Shown here one piece after another: positions 24,568 through 33,947 of a stretch of DNA of 64,000 nt. Position 1 is the first letter of the stretch. Every line of letters starts with the position of its first letter. Source of the stretch: Herpetosiphon gulosus (GTDB lineage Bacteria; Chloroflexota; Chloroflexia; Chloroflexales; Herpetosiphonaceae); NCBI RefSeq assembly GCF_039545135.1, contig NZ_BAABRU010000010.1, forward strand, positions 124,001 to 188,000. Reading direction: 5' to 3'. The notes beneath the pieces were generated by a model. That model worked only from the letters and a program-made list of their open reading frames with translations, did not search any database and had not been told where the DNA came from. The translations under genes were made by a program, and so were the position numbers.

Positions 24568-26391
24568 ATGCAACGAACTGATTTACGCAATATCGCAATT
24601 ATTGCCCACGTTGACCACGGCAAGACGACCTTGGTTGATGCCATGTTGAAGCAAAGTCGGATTTTCCGTGAGAACCAACAAGTCGCTGAACGGGTGATGG
24701 ACTCCAACGCCATCGAACGCGAACGTGGGATCACGATTATGGCCAAAAATACCGCTGTTGAATATAACGGCGTGCGGATTAATATTGTCGATACGCCAGG
24801 CCACGCCGATTTCGGTGGCGAGGTTGAGCGGGTTTTGAACATGGTCGATGGCGTGTTGCTGTTGGTCGATGCGGTTGAAGGCCCAATGCCCCAAACCAAG
24901 TTCGTGCTGCGCAAAGCTCTCGAACAAGGCCACCGCGCGATTGTTGTCGTCAACAAAGTCGATCGTCCTAGCGCTCGCCCTAATTATGTAGTCAACGAAA
25001 CTTTCGATTTGTTCATCGACTTGGGCGCAAGCGAAGAACAAGCTGAATTTCCAATTGTTTATGCAAGCGGGATTGCCGGCACCGCTGGCCATGACCCCCA
25101 CGCGATGCAAGATTCGCTGACCCCACTGTTTGAAACGATTTTGCAATATGTGCCCGCCCCCGATGTTGATGCCGATGGCCCGCCCCAATTGCTGGTCACT
25201 TCAACCATGTACGACGATTACAAAGGCAAAATCATTATTGGCCGTTTGAATAGCGGAACCATTCGCAAGGGTCAAGCGGTTGCCCACATCGCCTCAGGCA
25301 AAGATCCCAAGCCAGCCAAAGTGGTGCAAGTTTTCACCCACTACGGTATGGAACGGGTCGAAGTCGATGAAATCACTGCTGGTGATATCGTCGCCATGAC
25401 TGGGATCAACGACGCTGGGATTGGCGATACGATTGCCGATAAAGATAACCCAGTTGCCTTGCCACCAATCAAGGTTGAAGAACCAACCGTTCAGATGACC
25501 TTTGGCGTGAATACCAGCCCTTTCAGCGGTCGCGAAGGCAAATTGGTAACCTCACGTAAAATTCGCGAACGCTTGTATGGCGAAACTGAGCGCGACGTGG
25601 CCTTGAAGGTCGAAGATACCGACAATGCCGATACCTTCCGCGTCAGTGGTCGCGGCGAGTTGCACTTGGCAATTTTGATCGAAAATATGCGGCGCGAAGG
25701 CTATGAGTTCCAAGTCTCGAAAGCCGAAGTGATTTATAAAGATGTTGATGGCACGCGCCACGAACCATATGAGTTGGTCGAAATCGAAGTTGATTCCGAT
25801 TATCAAGGCTCGGTGGTCGAATTGATGGGCTTGCGCCGTGGTACCATGCGCGATATGCGGGTCAGCGATTCGGGCACTGTGCAATTTGTTTACCATGTGC
25901 CAACCCGTGGTTTGTTGGGCTTCCGCCAACAATTGCTCACCGCAACCCGTGGCACAGGTATTATGAACAGCTTGTTTGCTGGCTATCAACCCTACGCTGG
26001 CGATGTGCAAACCCGCCAATTTGGCTCGTTGGTTGCTTGGGAGCAAGGCGTAACTAGCAGCTATGGCTTATCGAGCGCCCAAGAACGCGGCCAATTGTTT
26101 GTTGGCTCAGGGGTTGATGTCTACGAAGGCATGGTCATTGGTCAGCACATTCGCGACGAAGACCTCGAAGTCAATGCCTGCAAGAAAAAGCAACTGACCA
26201 ATATGCGTTCATCAGGTGCTGATGATGCGTTACGGCTCGATGTGCCGCGCAATATGTCGCTCGACGATTGTATTGAATACCTTGCCGACGATGAATTGTT
26301 GGAAGTAACCCCGCTGCATTTGCGGATTCGCAAGCGTTTGCTCAATACCGACGAACGCCGCCGCGACCGCAAATGGGCCAAAAATCGCTAA
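24568..26391 (+). CDS. typA: Ribosome-associated GTPase TypA/BipA
   Basis: A translation-factor GTPase involved in ribosome assembly and stress responses. The 607-residue length is typical. G motifs are [10 protein letters not shown] (G1), RGITI (G2), [12 protein letters not shown] (G3) and [10 protein letters not shown] (G4). The EF-G like domains follow, and the BipA-specific C-terminal region has GTGIMNSLF and [10 protein letters not shown]-like [12 protein letters not shown]. The ATG at 24568 is used because family members start with the [11 protein letters not shown]-type leader; an ATG 14 codons upstream would translate the leader hairpin. It stands alone between its own promoter and a terminator at 26405-26446. 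Confidence 0.97.
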   Translation: MQRTDLRNIAIIAHVDHGKTTLVDAMLKQSRIFRENQQVAERVMDSNAIERERGITIMAKNTAVEYNGVRINIVDTPGHADFGGEVERVLNMVDGVLLLVDAVEGPMPQTKFVLRKALEQGHRAIVVVNKVDRPSARPNYVVNETFDLFIDLGASEEQAEFPIVYASGIAGTAGHDPHAMQDSLTPLFETILQYVPAPDVDADGPPQLLVTSTMYDDYKGKIIIGRLNSGTIRKGQAVAHIASGKDPKPAKVVQVFTHYGMERVEVDEITAGDIVAMTGINDAGIGDTIADKDNPVALPPIKVEEPTVQMTFGVNTSPFSGREGKLVTSRKIRERLYGETERDVALKVEDTDNADTFRVSGRGELHLAILIENMRREGYEFQVSKAEVIYKDVDGTRHEPYELVEIEVDSDYQGSVVELMGLRRGTMRDMRVSDSGTVQFVYHVPTRGLLGFRQQLLTATRGTGIMNSLFAGYQPYAGDVQTRQFGSLVAWEQGVTSSYGLSSAQERGQLFVGSGVDVYEGMVIGQHIRDEDLEVNACKKKQLTNMRSSGADDALRLDVPRNMSLDDCIEYLADDELLEVTPLHLRIRKRLLNTDERRRDRKWAKNR

Positions 26392-26404
26392 ATTTCATTA
26401 GTAC

Positions 26405-26446
26405 TCAACTCCTTTGCTCAGTTCTTTGGGCAAGGGAGTTGTTTTT
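26405..26446 (+). terminator. Intrinsic terminator of typA
   Basis: TCAACTCCTTTGC pairs with GCAAGGGAGTTG around a loop of about 12 nt and is followed by TTTTTAAT. It begins 14 nt after the typA stop. Confidence 0.87.
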
Positions 26447-26447
26447 A

Positions 26448-26605
26448 ATCGGGGATGGGTTGTTGGGGATCGAGGATCAGAATTTAACGCAGAGGTGTGA
26501 GGCTATCGCCTGAAGGCTATTGGCTATCGGGGATGGTTTGGAATAATCAAAACCTAATCTGATCCCTAGCCCCTGACCCCTGACCCCCGATCCCTCGTTC
26601 TATAT
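26448..26605. repeat. Intergenic repeat modules upstream of secG
   Basis: Modules GGGGATCGAGGATCAG, TTTAACGCAGAGGTG, GAAGGCTATTGGCTATCGGGG, and then GATCCCTAGCCCCTGACCCC repeated with CCCCGATCCC fill this stretch. It ends with TTCTATATTC. These modules are shared with the gaps near 1200, 8200, 13000, 36500, 43700 and 47550. Confidence 0.8.
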
Positions 26606-26670
26606 TCTTGGTTTATAATAGCGATCTATTGACAATTAACTAGACACAGCCAACTGTGGAGGTTTACCAG

Positions 26671-26898
26671 GTGCAAACGTATTTGTTTTCGGCAGAAGTT
26701 GTTTTGGGAATTGCTTTGATTACGTTGGTGCTTTTGCAAGCCAAAGGCAATAGCGCGAGCGTTTTGGGTGGCCGCAACACCTCAGCCACCTATCGCACCC
26801 GCCGCGGCGTTGAAAAGACCCTTTTTAATGTAACGATTGTGATCGCCAGCGTGTTAATTATTTTAGCACTCGTGCATCCCTTCTTATTAACAGTATAA
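26671..26898 (+). CDS. secG: Preprotein translocase subunit SecG
   Basis: A 75-residue inner-membrane protein that assists SecYEG export. It has the family pattern: a first transmembrane helix (VVLGIALITLVLLQ) ending with QAKGNSAS, a conserved cytoplasmic loop with VLGGRNTSATYRTRRGVEKTL, and a second helix (IVIASVLIILALVHPFLL). The start is a GTG at 26671, with GGAGG ending 8 nt upstream. An upstream in-frame GTG at 26656 would swallow that ribosome site. The following substrate-binding protein gene begins 4 bp after the stop, so the two are likely co-transcribed. Confidence 0.92.
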   Translation: MQTYLFSAEVVLGIALITLVLLQAKGNSASVLGGRNTSATYRTRRGVEKTLFNVTIVIASVLIILALVHPFLLTV

Positions 26899-26902
26899 GC
26901 GT

Positions 26903-28597
26903 ATGGTTCGACGTATTCGTTGGCAAATTGGAGCCACGTTGGTTTGTGCTAGTCTGGTTTTGTTGTTGTTGGCGCACCTCGCGCTAGCAACAACAGCAGG
27001 CGGCGAGGCAGGCGTTGGCGGGGTTTATCGCGAGGCTTTGGTTGGCGAGGTCAACGATCTCAACCCATTGCGTGGTAGTGCCCAAACCCGTGCCGAGGCC
27101 GATTTAAGCGCTTTGTTGTTTGAAGGCTTGACCCGCGTTGAGGCAACTGGCGTGGTCGTGCCTGATCTCGCCGAAAATTGGCAGGTCAGCAACAACAATC
27201 TGGTTTATACCATGACTTTGCGCACTGATGTGCGCTGGCACGATGCCACACCTTTTTCGGCAAACGATGTGATCTGGACGATCGACTGGATCAAAAGCCC
27301 ACAATTTAATGGCGATCCCAGCCTCAAGTTGGCTTGGCAAAATATCGCCGTCACGGCGTTGAATCCGCAAACTGTGCGTTTCAATTTGCCAGTTGCGTTT
27401 GCGCCCTTCCTCAATCAACTGACTGTGCCAATTCTGCCAGCGCATCTGTTACGCAATGCCACGCCCGACCAATGGCAAGCCTGGAATCAGCAACCAGTTG
27501 GTACTGGCAGTTTTCGCTTTGGTCAACGCGATGGCAATTTAATCGAGCTATTGGCTAACACCGATTATCGCCCAAATATTCCCAATAGTCGCCCCAACTT
27601 GGAGCGGCTGGAGTTTCGGCTTTATTCAACCATGGAAGCTGCTCACGAAGCGCTGCGCCGTGATTTGGTCGATGCCTTCGCCTACGATGTGACTGAACAA
27701 GGCGAATTACCGTTGCCGATTGGCTATCGCCAGGTACGTGCGCCCTTGGCCGATTATGTGGTCTTGACGATTAATTTGCGTCGTCCGCCGCTTGATGATT
27801 TACGAGTGCGCCAAGCCATCGATTATGCAGTTGACCCAGCTACGCTGATTACCGAAGTATTGCAAAATCGTGCGTTGCCTTTGAATTCGCCAATTTTGCC
27901 TTCGTCGTGGGCGGTTGCTGAAGGCTTGACAGGCTATATTGATGATGCTGAGCAGAGTCGCGCCAATGGTTTGCTTGATCAAGCAGGCTGGCAGCGTGAT
28001 GAGCAAGGTTGGCGGCGTAAAGCGGGCCAATTGTTGCGCTTCGATTTGGTCAGCGCCAATAGCCCCGAACGTAGCGCCATCGCCGAACGCATTCAAGCCC
28101 AATTAGCCACGGTCGGCATTTCAAGCAGCTTGCAATTGGTTCCGAGCAGCAATTTGCAAGATACGCTCAGCCAACATACCTTCGATTTGGCAATTCATGG
28201 TTGGTCGAATTTAGGTAGCGACCCTGATGTTTATGAGCTATGGCATTCGTCGCAGGTCAACGCCGCCAACTTTGCTGGCCTCGAAGACCCAGCAATTGAT
28301 GACTTGTTGGTGCGTGCTCGCCAAACTACCAGCCAAGAAACCCGCCGCGAATTGTATGCTGAGTTTCAGGCCAAATGGCTGGCACTCGCACCCTCGGTGA
28401 TGCTCTATCAGCCTTTGTTGGAGCAGCAGGTTGGGCCATCAATCGAGGTGCTCGGTCTGGCTCCAATCAACCAACAAGCCGAAGTGCTCTATCGCCATAG
28501 CGATCGCTTCCGGCGCATTGCCAATTGGTATCAAGTATCCACCCGTCAAGTCTTGCCCAACTTCCGAAATGAACCACAAAACGAACGCCCACGCTAA
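26903..28597 (+). CDS. ABC transporter substrate-binding protein, family 5 (peptide/nickel type)
   Basis: An exported solute-binding protein of 564 residues. The signal peptide has a basic start (MVRRIRW) and a long hydrophobic core with cleavage likely near ALATTAGG; no lipobox Cys is seen. SBP_bac_5 features include VGEVNDLNPL, the LAENWQVSNNNLVYTMTLR-like LRTDVRWHDATPFSANDV motif, and the hinge with VRQAIDYAVDP and LPSSWAVAEG. Peptides or related ligands are expected but the specificity is not visible. No permease or ATPase gene is next to it. It follows secG by 4 bp. The stop codon lies inside the downstream terminator hairpin. Confidence 0.92.
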   Translation: MVRRIRWQIGATLVCASLVLLLLAHLALATTAGGEAGVGGVYREALVGEVNDLNPLRGSAQTRAEADLSALLFEGLTRVEATGVVVPDLAENWQVSNNNLVYTMTLRTDVRWHDATPFSANDVIWTIDWIKSPQFNGDPSLKLAWQNIAVTALNPQTVRFNLPVAFAPFLNQLTVPILPAHLLRNATPDQWQAWNQQPVGTGSFRFGQRDGNLIELLANTDYRPNIPNSRPNLERLEFRLYSTMEAAHEALRRDLVDAFAYDVTEQGELPLPIGYRQVRAPLADYVVLTINLRRPPLDDLRVRQAIDYAVDPATLITEVLQNRALPLNSPILPSSWAVAEGLTGYIDDAEQSRANGLLDQAGWQRDEQGWRRKAGQLLRFDLVSANSPERSAIAERIQAQLATVGISSSLQLVPSSNLQDTLSQHTFDLAIHGWSNLGSDPDVYELWHSSQVNAANFAGLEDPAIDDLLVRARQTTSQETRRELYAEFQAKWLALAPSVMLYQPLLEQQVGPSIEVLGLAPINQQAEVLYRHSDRFRRIANWYQVSTRQVLPNFRNEPQNERPR

Positions 28598-28620
28598 TTA
28601 GCGGGGCGTTGCGGCTTTTT
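28584..28620 (+). terminator. Intrinsic terminator overlapping a stop codon
   Basis: AACGCCC with CGCT pairs to AGCG with GGCGTT around AATT, followed by GCGGCTTTTT. The stop codon at 28595-28597 is inside the hairpin. Confidence 0.8.
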
Positions 28621-28649
28621 AGGGTTGTTGATGAGAAAGGATCAGCCAA

Positions 28650-30470
28650 ATGACTACCCAAACGCTCCCACACTGGGATCTTTCAGTTGTCTACCCCAGC
28701 CTCGACTCGCCTGAATTTGCCGAAGGCTTTCAACGAATCAAGCAACAAGTGAGCGATCTCAAAAGCCTGTTTGATCAAGCTGCTATCCAACGTAGTGAAA
28801 CCCAAGTGCTTGATTCAGCCACCATCGCGACCTTTGAAACCGTAACCAAGGCCTTCAACCAAACCCAAGATGCGATGATGACCAATTTTAGCTATGTGAT
28901 GGGCTTTGTCGCCACCGACACCCGTGATACGCTAGCCCAAGCGCGGTTTAGCGAAATGCAACAATTGGGCATGCAACTGCAACAGTTGGGGCTGCGCTGG
29001 GTGGCTTGGATTGGTGGCTTGGATATTGAGCAATTGATTGCCCAATCAAGCTTGGCCGCTGAGCATGCCTTTATTTTGCACAAAACCAAGCAAGAGGCTT
29101 TGCACTTGATGTCGCCTGCGGAAGAAGTGTTGGCGGTCGAACTCAATTTGAGCGGTGGCAGCGCTTGGAGCAAATTGCACACGGTGGTTAGCTCGCAGCT
29201 TAGTGTGCCAGTGACGCTTGATGGCGAAACCAAGCATATGCCGATGAGTATGGTCCGCAACTTGGCGTTTGATCCAAATCGTGAAGTTCGCCGTAGCGCT
29301 TATGAGGCTGAATTGGCTGGCTGGAAGACCGTCGAAACGCCCATGGCTGCGGCAATTAACAGCATCAAAGGTCAAGTTAACACCTTGGCAGGCCATCGTG
29401 GTTGGGCTACCGCTTTGGATGAGGCACTAGCGGATAACAATATTGATCGCCAAACCCTCGATGCAATGCTAACCGCCGCCCGTGAAACCTTCCCAGATTT
29501 TCGGCGCTACTTGCAGGCCAAAGCACGGTTGGTGGGCAGCGAACGTTTGGCATGGTTCGATCTCTTCGCACCAATTGGCAGCGATGTGAGCACCTGGGAA
29601 TACGCCGAATCAGAAGCTTTTATTTTGGAGCATTTTGGCAGCTATTCGCAACGCTTACGCGATTATGCTGCTCGCGCCTTCGACGAAAACTGGATCGATG
29701 CTGAGCCACGGGCTGGCAAACGTGATGGAGCATTCTGTATGCGTTTGGTTGGCGATCAATCACGCATTTTGAGCAACTATAAGCCCTCGTTTGCTGGAAT
29801 GCGCACCCTTGCACATGAGTTAGGTCACGGCTATCATAACCTTAACTTAGCTGAAACAACGCCGTTGCAGCGCCAAATTCCGATGACCTTGGCGGAAACT
29901 GCCAGCATCTTCTGCGAAACGATTGTGCGCAATGCCGCTTTGGCTAAGGCTGATGCTGCTACTCAGTTGGCGATCATCGAATCGTCGTTGCAAAATAGCT
30001 GCCAGTTGGTCGTCGATATCAGCAGCCGTTTTATTTTCGAGCAAAGCCTGTTCGAAGCCCGTCAAGCACGCGAGCTAAGCGTGCAGGAAATTAATCAGCT
30101 GATGCTCAAAGCTCAAGCTGAAACCTATGGCGATGGCTTGGACGAACAGTACTATCATCCATATATGTGGGCAGTCAAAGGCCATTACTACAGCCCTGAA
30201 CGCTCATTTTACAATTATCCCTATATGTTTGGCTTGTTGTTTGGCTTGGGCTTGTATGCCCAGTATGTGGCATCACCCGACGAGTTTCGCGCCAAATACG
30301 ATGATTTATTGGCGGCTTCGGGCAAGCATGACGCAGCAACCTTGGCCGAACGCTTTGGGATTGATATTCGGACCCCCGATTTTTGGCGGGCAAGTTTGGC
30401 CATCATCAAGGCCGATATTGACCGTTTCGTTGAGCTAAGCGAGCAGTTGTTGGATACCGCTGCCCACTAA
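28650..30470 (+). CDS. pepF: Oligoendopeptidase F family metallopeptidase (M3B)
   Basis: A cytoplasmic zinc peptidase of 606 residues that degrades short peptides. The zinc motif HELGHGYH begins at His389, and the downstream MTLAETASIFCET supplies the third ligand Glu. The N-terminal region with PHWDLSVVYPSLDSPEF and the long helical cap are typical. The C-terminal PYMWAVKGHYYSPERSFYNYPYMFG is cut here as WAVKGHYY and FYNYPY and matches the family substrate site. AGAAAGGATCAG precedes the ATG. It lies downstream of a peptide-binding protein gene, but a terminator separates them. The next gene starts 39 bp after, so some read-through expression is possible. Confidence 0.95.
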   Translation: MTTQTLPHWDLSVVYPSLDSPEFAEGFQRIKQQVSDLKSLFDQAAIQRSETQVLDSATIATFETVTKAFNQTQDAMMTNFSYVMGFVATDTRDTLAQARFSEMQQLGMQLQQLGLRWVAWIGGLDIEQLIAQSSLAAEHAFILHKTKQEALHLMSPAEEVLAVELNLSGGSAWSKLHTVVSSQLSVPVTLDGETKHMPMSMVRNLAFDPNREVRRSAYEAELAGWKTVETPMAAAINSIKGQVNTLAGHRGWATALDEALADNNIDRQTLDAMLTAARETFPDFRRYLQAKARLVGSERLAWFDLFAPIGSDVSTWEYAESEAFILEHFGSYSQRLRDYAARAFDENWIDAEPRAGKRDGAFCMRLVGDQSRILSNYKPSFAGMRTLAHELGHGYHNLNLAETTPLQRQIPMTLAETASIFCETIVRNAALAKADAATQLAIIESSLQNSCQLVVDISSRFIFEQSLFEARQARELSVQEINQLMLKAQAETYGDGLDEQYYHPYMWAVKGHYYSPERSFYNYPYMFGLLFGLGLYAQYVASPDEFRAKYDDLLAASGKHDAATLAERFGIDIRTPDFWRASLAIIKADIDRFVELSEQLLDTAAH

Positions 30471-30509
30471 ACGAAGCCAGCGTCCGCCAATGCACAAGGA
30501 GTTTTAGCT

Positions 30510-31586
30510 ATGCAACGCAGGTTTGTGCTATTGGTACTTTTGCTGGTGCTCGTTGGATGTGGCGGAGCGGAAGCGCCCAAGGCCAAAATTATTGCGCTGT
30601 TGTTGCCAGAGCAAACCACCAAACGCTATGAAACAGTGGATCGCCCATGGTTCGAGCGCGAGATGAATTTGCTCTGCAATGATTGTCAGGTGTTGTACTA
30701 CAACGCCCAAAACAATCCAACCTTGCAACAACAGCAAGCCGAAGAGGCGATCAAGGCTGGCGCACGGGTGTTGGTGCTTGATCCAGTTGATTCGGTCGAT
30801 GCTCGCACGATTGCTGATCATGCTGCTGAGCAATCGATTCCAGTTGTGGCCTATGATCGGCTGATTCTTAACTCACCTGGAGTTACGGCCTATATCTCGT
30901 TTGATAACCAAAAAATCGGCGAATTACAAGCCGAAAGTTTGATTGCAGGCCTTGCAGCGCGTGGCTTGAGTAATCCCAAAATTCTGCTACTTCACGGCTC
31001 GTTGAGCGATAACAATGCCAGCGAGTACAAGCGTGGAGCCAAAAAGGTCTTTGATCCATTAGTGACTGCTGGCAAATTGACGATTATTGGCGAGTTTGAT
31101 ACGCCCGATTGGAAGCCCGCCGAGGCGCAGCAATACGTTGAACGTATGCTAGCATCTGGCGATCAGATCGACGGGATTTATGCGGCCAACGATGGTACGG
31201 CTGGCGGTGCTCTCGCCGCTGTGCAAGCAGCCAAGCTTGAGCCATTGCCCTTGATTACGGGCCAAGACGCTGAACTCACCGCCGTGCAACGGATCATTAC
31301 TGGTGAGCAGCATATGACGGTATATAAGGCAATTCGGCCTCAAGCCGAGGCGGCTGCCAAAATCGCTCATGCCTTGATGGTTGGACAGCCCATCCCAACC
31401 AACTTGGTCAACAATCGCACGGTTGCCAATGGGATTATGGATGTCCCAGCGATTTTGCTCAATCCAGTTGTGGTCACCAAAGCCACGGTCAAAGATACAA
31501 TTGTTAGCGACAATTTTTGGTCGCCGCAACAACTTTGTCCGGTCAAATTAGTACCCGCTTGTGAAGCAGTAGGCATCAAGCCCTAA
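30510..31586 (+). CDS. Sugar-binding lipoprotein of the XylF/RbsB type
   Basis: A 358-residue periplasmic-binding-protein fold (Peripla_BP_4). The signal peptide ends in a lipobox LVGCGG with lipidated Cys17. The body has the two-lobed pattern of D-xylose-binding proteins: QNNPTLQQQQAEEAIKAG, ARVLVLDPVDS, IPVVAYDRLI, YISFDNQKIGELQA, IYAANDGTAGGALAAV and TGQDAEL. The ATG follows AAGGAG. The expected ATPase and permease genes are absent, so either they lie elsewhere or it serves as a sensor. Ligand assignment to xylose or another pentose is inference. Confidence 0.9.
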   Translation: MQRRFVLLVLLLVLVGCGGAEAPKAKIIALLLPEQTTKRYETVDRPWFEREMNLLCNDCQVLYYNAQNNPTLQQQQAEEAIKAGARVLVLDPVDSVDARTIADHAAEQSIPVVAYDRLILNSPGVTAYISFDNQKIGELQAESLIAGLAARGLSNPKILLLHGSLSDNNASEYKRGAKKVFDPLVTAGKLTIIGEFDTPDWKPAEAQQYVERMLASGDQIDGIYAANDGTAGGALAAVQAAKLEPLPLITGQDAELTAVQRIITGEQHMTVYKAIRPQAEAAAKIAHALMVGQPIPTNLVNNRTVANGIMDVPAILLNPVVVTKATVKDTIVSDNFWSPQQLCPVKLVPACEAVGIKP

Positions 31587-31608
31587 ACGACAATCAGCAT
31601 CATACTAC

Positions 31609-31642
31609 AACACCCGATCTGCCTGTGCGGTCGGGTGTTTTT
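31609..31642 (+). terminator. Intrinsic terminator after the sugar-binding lipoprotein
   Basis: ACACCCGA pairs with TCGGGTGT across a 13-nt loop and is followed by TTTTTG. It begins about 23 nt after the stop. Confidence 0.9.
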
Positions 31643-31656
31643 GCGAGGAAATAGCA

Positions 31657-32265
31657 ATGTCAACCCGTTTACGTCGCGGTTTGGAGTTTGGCCTTGGCCT
31701 GATTATCTTAATCGGCTTGATTTGGTTCAACAATCTGCCCAGTACCGATCAATCGCCCAGCCTAACCCCCACTGCAACCATTGAAATCAGTTCGCGGGGC
31801 TTGCCATCGAGTACACCGCAGCAAGCCACCAGCCGACCACGCCAAACTGCTGTGGCAACCGCCAAACCAACCAACCGACCCCGTCAGACGGCCATACCAA
31901 CCGCCAAACCGACCACCCGACCACGGCCAAGCCCGACGATTGCGCCCACCGCCCGAGCTACCCGCACGCCTGAGCGCGATTCAGCTGGATTACGCTATGT
32001 GGCGTTTGGCGATTTACCAATTCAAGCCCAAGATACAATTCGCTTGATCGAGCAGGGCGGGCCGTTTCCCTATAGCAAAGATGGAGCAATTTTCAACAAT
32101 CGTGAGCAAATTTTGCCGAGCAAACCACGTGGCTACTATCGAGAATATACCGTTGAAACGCCTGGCTCAGCCGATCGCGGGGCACGCCGAATTGTGGCTG
32201 GCGATAGTGGCGAGTTGTATTACACCGACGATCATTATGCAAGTTTTCGGAGAGTACGCCAATGA
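31657..32265 (+). CDS. Secreted or membrane-tethered guanyl-specific ribonuclease (barnase/RNase Sa family)
   Basis: A 202-residue protein. The N terminus is a hydrophobic signal or anchor (FGLGLIILIGLIWF, about 11-24). A Thr/Pro/Arg linker with three near repeats of RPRQTA..TAKPT spans about 55-108. The C-terminal 90 residues are an RNase Sa-like domain: GDLPIQAQDTIRLIEQGGP, FPYSKDGAIFNNRE, YYREYTVETPG (catalytic Glu), RGARRIVAG (Arg) and YYTDDHYASFRRV (catalytic His). All three catalytic positions are present. GAGG precedes the ATG. The 3' end overlaps the barstar gene by 4 bp (ATGA), so toxin and inhibitor are translationally coupled. Extracellular nuclease or toxin against competitors is the likely role. 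Confidence 0.93.
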   Translation: MSTRLRRGLEFGLGLIILIGLIWFNNLPSTDQSPSLTPTATIEISSRGLPSSTPQQATSRPRQTAVATAKPTNRPRQTAIPTAKPTTRPRPSPTIAPTARATRTPERDSAGLRYVAFGDLPIQAQDTIRLIEQGGPFPYSKDGAIFNNREQILPSKPRGYYREYTVETPGSADRGARRIVAGDSGELYYTDDHYASFRRVRQ

Positions 32266-32726
32266 AATTGAATAATCTAGCCCGTGATCCCGCTCAATCG
32301 GGTTTGTATCGGGTACAAGCCTCGCATATCGCCCGTTTGTTGATGGGCGTACAACACCATCAACTCCACATTATCGAGCTTGATGGCCGTGAAATTAGTA
32401 GCAAGGCCGATTTGCTGCATGCCTGTGGTCAGGCGCTCCAATTTCCCAGCTATGTTGGCCATAATTGGGATGCGCTCGAAGAAGCGTTAAATGATTTAAG
32501 CTGGTTGGAAACAACAGGTCTGATTATTATTTTCTATGAGGCCAACCAATTGTGCCGCCATGATCACGGCGCTTGGCAAATTTTTTGCGAAATCGCTCAA
32601 AGCTGTGTTGAGCAATGGCGCAGTCGAGGTCAGGTGTGGAGCATTTGGTTTAGCGGTATGGAATATAGCCAGCCAGAATTACTCGATTTGGCCGAAGTTT
32701 TGGATGAGCCAAATCTCCAAGCCTAG
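32262..32726 (+). CDS. Barstar family ribonuclease inhibitor
   Basis: A 154-residue cytoplasmic inhibitor that should neutralise the RNase encoded immediately upstream. The barstar core is LHIIELDGREISSKADLL then ALQFPSYVGHNWDALEEALNDL, matching the barnase-binding helix; the equivalent of barstar Asp35 is kept and Asp39 is Glu. The N-terminal 35 residues and the C-terminal 30 exceed the classical 90-residue barstar. Start codon overlaps the RNase stop (ATGA). Nothing else in the unit follows. The pairing of gene order and families makes the assignment firm. Confidence 0.93.
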   Translation: MKLNNLARDPAQSGLYRVQASHIARLLMGVQHHQLHIIELDGREISSKADLLHACGQALQFPSYVGHNWDALEEALNDLSWLETTGLIIIFYEANQLCRHDHGAWQIFCEIAQSCVEQWRSRGQVWSIWFSGMEYSQPELLDLAEVLDEPNLQA

Positions 32727-32766
32727 CGCGTTGGATAGTTACCCAACGCGCTCAATATCACCAAAC

Positions 32767-33783
32767 TTATTTGATTACAAAGCTGGTTGTAGCAGTTTGG
32801 CCTGTGCTGAAGCTGGCCCGCACATCATTGCGCCGCCCGCTTGATTGGCTGCCAACTTTGAACTGAATCGTGGCAATGCCGCTGCTATCAGTCAAGCCAA
32901 TTAGCGATTGGGTTCCGCTGGCCAAATCGATTTCGACTGTGGCAGTTGCCCCGCTCTTAGGTTTGGTACTGATCGTCAAGCGCACGCAGACCGTTTGAGT
33001 TGCATTGCTAGCGATTTCGGGATAGACCACCCAAGCCTGTGCGCCTTCGGCGACAGTTGGCGCGTTCATGGTGCAGTTGGCGGTAGTTGGTGGTGAAGTG
33101 GTTGGCGGGGCAGTTGGTGGGGTTGTTCCGCGCACCTCTTTGCCGAGCAAGCCCAACAATACCTTGAAATTATTGGGATTATTGGGATGCCACTCGAAGC
33201 GGGCACGCTCAAACCATTGAGTTTCGACCAAATCGCCGCTGCTGTTACGCTCCATTTTTGGCTCAGTCAAGGGCAAGCCAAACAATTGCAACGAACGGGC
33301 ATAAGCATCCAAGCCATCAATTTTCAAGCCATTTGCTTGCCAATAGCTTTTGAAACCAATCCCATTGCCTTGATCACAGACATTGTGCCCAGTTTCTTTG
33401 AACCACAAACACCCAGCCTTTGGCCCAGATTCTGCTGGATCAGGTTGGCGGCCCAGTTGAGCTAAGCGATCTTTGCCCAATAAGCCCAGCAAAACCTCGT
33501 AGGGTGTGCCAGTATTTTCCGGATGCAACTCAAAACGATTGCGCTCCATCCATTGGGTGCGATAGACTTTGCCAGTTTCGCGGTTTTGCTCGCGATTGAC
33601 CGTGGTGATTGGATAGCCAAAAACGGGCAGACCACCATTGGCTTCCCAATAATCGCTAAATGGGTCGCTCAAACAGTGGGGGCTTTGATCTTCGGGGAAG
33701 CAAACTTCATGGGCTGAGGCCGCTTTGGGCCAAAGGGTTAACCCCAGCAATAACCCTAAAATCAGCATGACACGTTTTGACAT
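32767..33783 (-). CDS. Secreted protein with two FxxYWxxNG repeats and an Ig-like C-terminal domain
   Basis: A 338-residue exported protein of unknown function. The signal peptide ends near AASAHE. Two repeats of about 85 residues follow, each with a YW..NG segment, an FG(Y/L)P turn, a TQW(M/F)ER.RFE.HP motif and a VLLGLLGK ending. A Thr/Pro linker leads to a C-terminal domain of about 100 residues with beta-sandwich character and TLTDSSGIATIQF-like GLTDSSGIATIQF, as in invasin/Big-type folds. Four Cys pairs suggest disulfides. The ATG at 33783 has AGGAAGG eight nt upstream; a GTG three codons earlier is less likely. The repeat resembles LGFP-type cell-surface repeats but is not identical. 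Confidence 0.75.
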   Translation of the reverse strand: MSKRVMLILGLLLGLTLWPKAASAHEVCFPEDQSPHCLSDPFSDYWEANGGLPVFGYPITTVNREQNRETGKVYRTQWMERNRFELHPENTGTPYEVLLGLLGKDRLAQLGRQPDPAESGPKAGCLWFKETGHNVCDQGNGIGFKSYWQANGLKIDGLDAYARSLQLFGLPLTEPKMERNSSGDLVETQWFERARFEWHPNNPNNFKVLLGLLGKEVRGTTPPTAPPTTSPPTTANCTMNAPTVAEGAQAWVVYPEIASNATQTVCVRLTISTKPKSGATATVEIDLASGTQSLIGLTDSSGIATIQFKVGSQSSGRRNDVRASFSTGQTATTSFVIK

Positions 33784-33947
33784 ATCAATCACCTTCCTAT
33801 CTTACAATTACATGGTAAACATTTGGAAATGATATAGATTAAGCAAGTTTAGCTGGCCACCCTAACAGCAGCCAGCCTCACTGGAAACCAAGCGCATGGC
33901 GGATCAAAGAGCGCAGTAGCTCAACGATCGCAGACAACTGTTACAAA

